From positions 379 through 6,224 of the forward strand of contig DKLL01000205.1 in NCBI GenBank assembly GCA_002455755.1: a stretch of DNA of 5,846 bases. The letters run 5' to 3'. The translations under genes and the position numbers were made by a program. This document shows, one piece after another, positions 5,415-5,846 of the stretch (position 1 is its first letter; every line of letters begins with the position of its first letter). The notes beneath the pieces are model-generated. The model was not told the origin of the DNA. It made no database searches and was given only the letters and a program-made list of their open reading frames with translations. Origin of the DNA: Acinetobacter sp. UBA6641. GTDB taxonomy: Bacteria > Pseudomonadota > Gammaproteobacteria > Pseudomonadales > Moraxellaceae.

Positions 5415-5846
5415 TTATTGATGGGTAAATTTAGCCGGGCGTTTTTCGACAAAGGCCTGCATACCTTCTTTCTGGTCAGCACCAGCAAAAATGGAATGGA
5501 ATACCCGGCGTTCAAAACGCAATCCTTCGGCCAGACTGACTTCAAAGGCCCGGTTAATCGACTCCTTAATCATCATGACTGCCGGCAAGGATTTCTCGGC
5601 AATTTTCTCGGCAGCTTGCAGGGTTTGTTCCAGCAATTCTTCCTTGGCAAAAACCCGAGCGACCAAACCACTTTGTTCCGCTTCCTGCGCCCCCATCTGC
5701 CGTGCAGTCAGGCACATTTCCATGGCTTTGGCCTTACCAATCGCCAAGGTTAAACGCTGGGTCCCGCCAATGCCGGGCAACACGCCTAAGGTAACTTCAG
5801 GCAAACCAAATTTTGCATTATCAGCGCAGTAAATAAAGTCGCACAT
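5415..5846 (-). CDS. Enoyl-CoA hydratase, C-terminal part (5' end outside window)
   Basis: The visible 144 codons (including stop) are the C-terminal half of a crotonase-fold enoyl-CoA hydratase that normally has about 258 residues. The Met at the window edge is internal: it aligns with Met148 of the rat mitochondrial enzyme (recalled sequence), in the MCDFIYCADNAKFGLPE stretch. The glutamate of FGLPE (visible residue 17) corresponds to catalytic Glu164. The other catalytic glutamate (Glu144) would lie four residues outside the window. LGVLPGIGGTQRLTLAIGK, the MEMCLTAR helix, ESINRAFE and the C-terminal KEGMQAFVEKRPAKF are typical of true short-chain hydratases of the ECHS1 type. It is followed after 21 bp by the 3-hydroxyisobutyryl-CoA hydrolase gene, so its likely role is hydration of methacrylyl-CoA to 3-hydroxyisobutyryl-CoA in valine breakdown. 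Activity on other short enoyl-CoAs is likely from the family. Confidence 0.92.
   Translation of the reverse strand: MCDFIYCADNAKFGLPEVTLGVLPGIGGTQRLTLAIGKAKAMEMCLTARQMGAQEAEQSGLVARVFAKEELLEQTLQAAEKIAEKSLPAVMMIKESINRAFEVSLAEGLRFERRVFHSIFAGADQKEGMQAFVEKRPAKFTHQ

Noticed and set aside
5418..5832. Two overlapping plus-strand ORFs opposite the enoyl-CoA hydratase
   Set aside because: Both are shadows of the conserved crotonase coding frame on the minus strand.

Overview
The window reads as chromosomal DNA of a gammaproteobacterium, most likely Acinetobacter. The basis is moderate-to-low GC, very AT-rich intergenic DNA, a chaperone-usher pilus operon end of the type common in that genus, and an enoyl-CoA hydratase / 3-hydroxyisobutyryl-CoA hydrolase / MHS transporter string as found in its valine-degradation clusters. 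The genus call is inference from protein style and gene order, not from a search.

Left part (1-2281, plus strand): the 3' end of a chaperone-usher fimbrial operon. It holds the C-terminal third of an outer-membrane usher, then a two-domain tip adhesin overlapping the usher by 10 bp. After a 114-bp gap comes a separate 98-residue secreted protein that looks like a half-length pilin. A strong perfect hairpin with T-runs on both sides closes the block.

Middle (2282-2904): mostly intergenic. On the minus strand, directly facing that terminator, is a 37-residue ORF with its own Shine-Dalgarno sequence and a CLH...CxxC pattern, suggesting a tiny zinc-binding protein. Beyond it lies a very AT-rich leader (about 2430-2590). 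Next is a run of nested short inverted repeats (2589-2726) that could be a structured RNA, and then a 14-bp-stem hairpin (2806-2850) just past the end of the transporter gene.

Right part (2905-5846, minus strand, read right to left): the 3' part of an enoyl-CoA hydratase, a 3-hydroxyisobutyryl-CoA hydrolase 21 bp downstream, and an MHS-family MFS transporter 68 bp further on. The first two match consecutive steps of valine catabolism (methacrylyl-CoA to 3-hydroxyisobutyryl-CoA to free 3-hydroxyisobutyrate). The transporter may move a related organic acid. The operon continues beyond the right edge.

The genes of known type are ordinary. The items most worth a second look are the 37-residue CxxC ORF, the half-length pilin-like protein and the structured intergenic segment.
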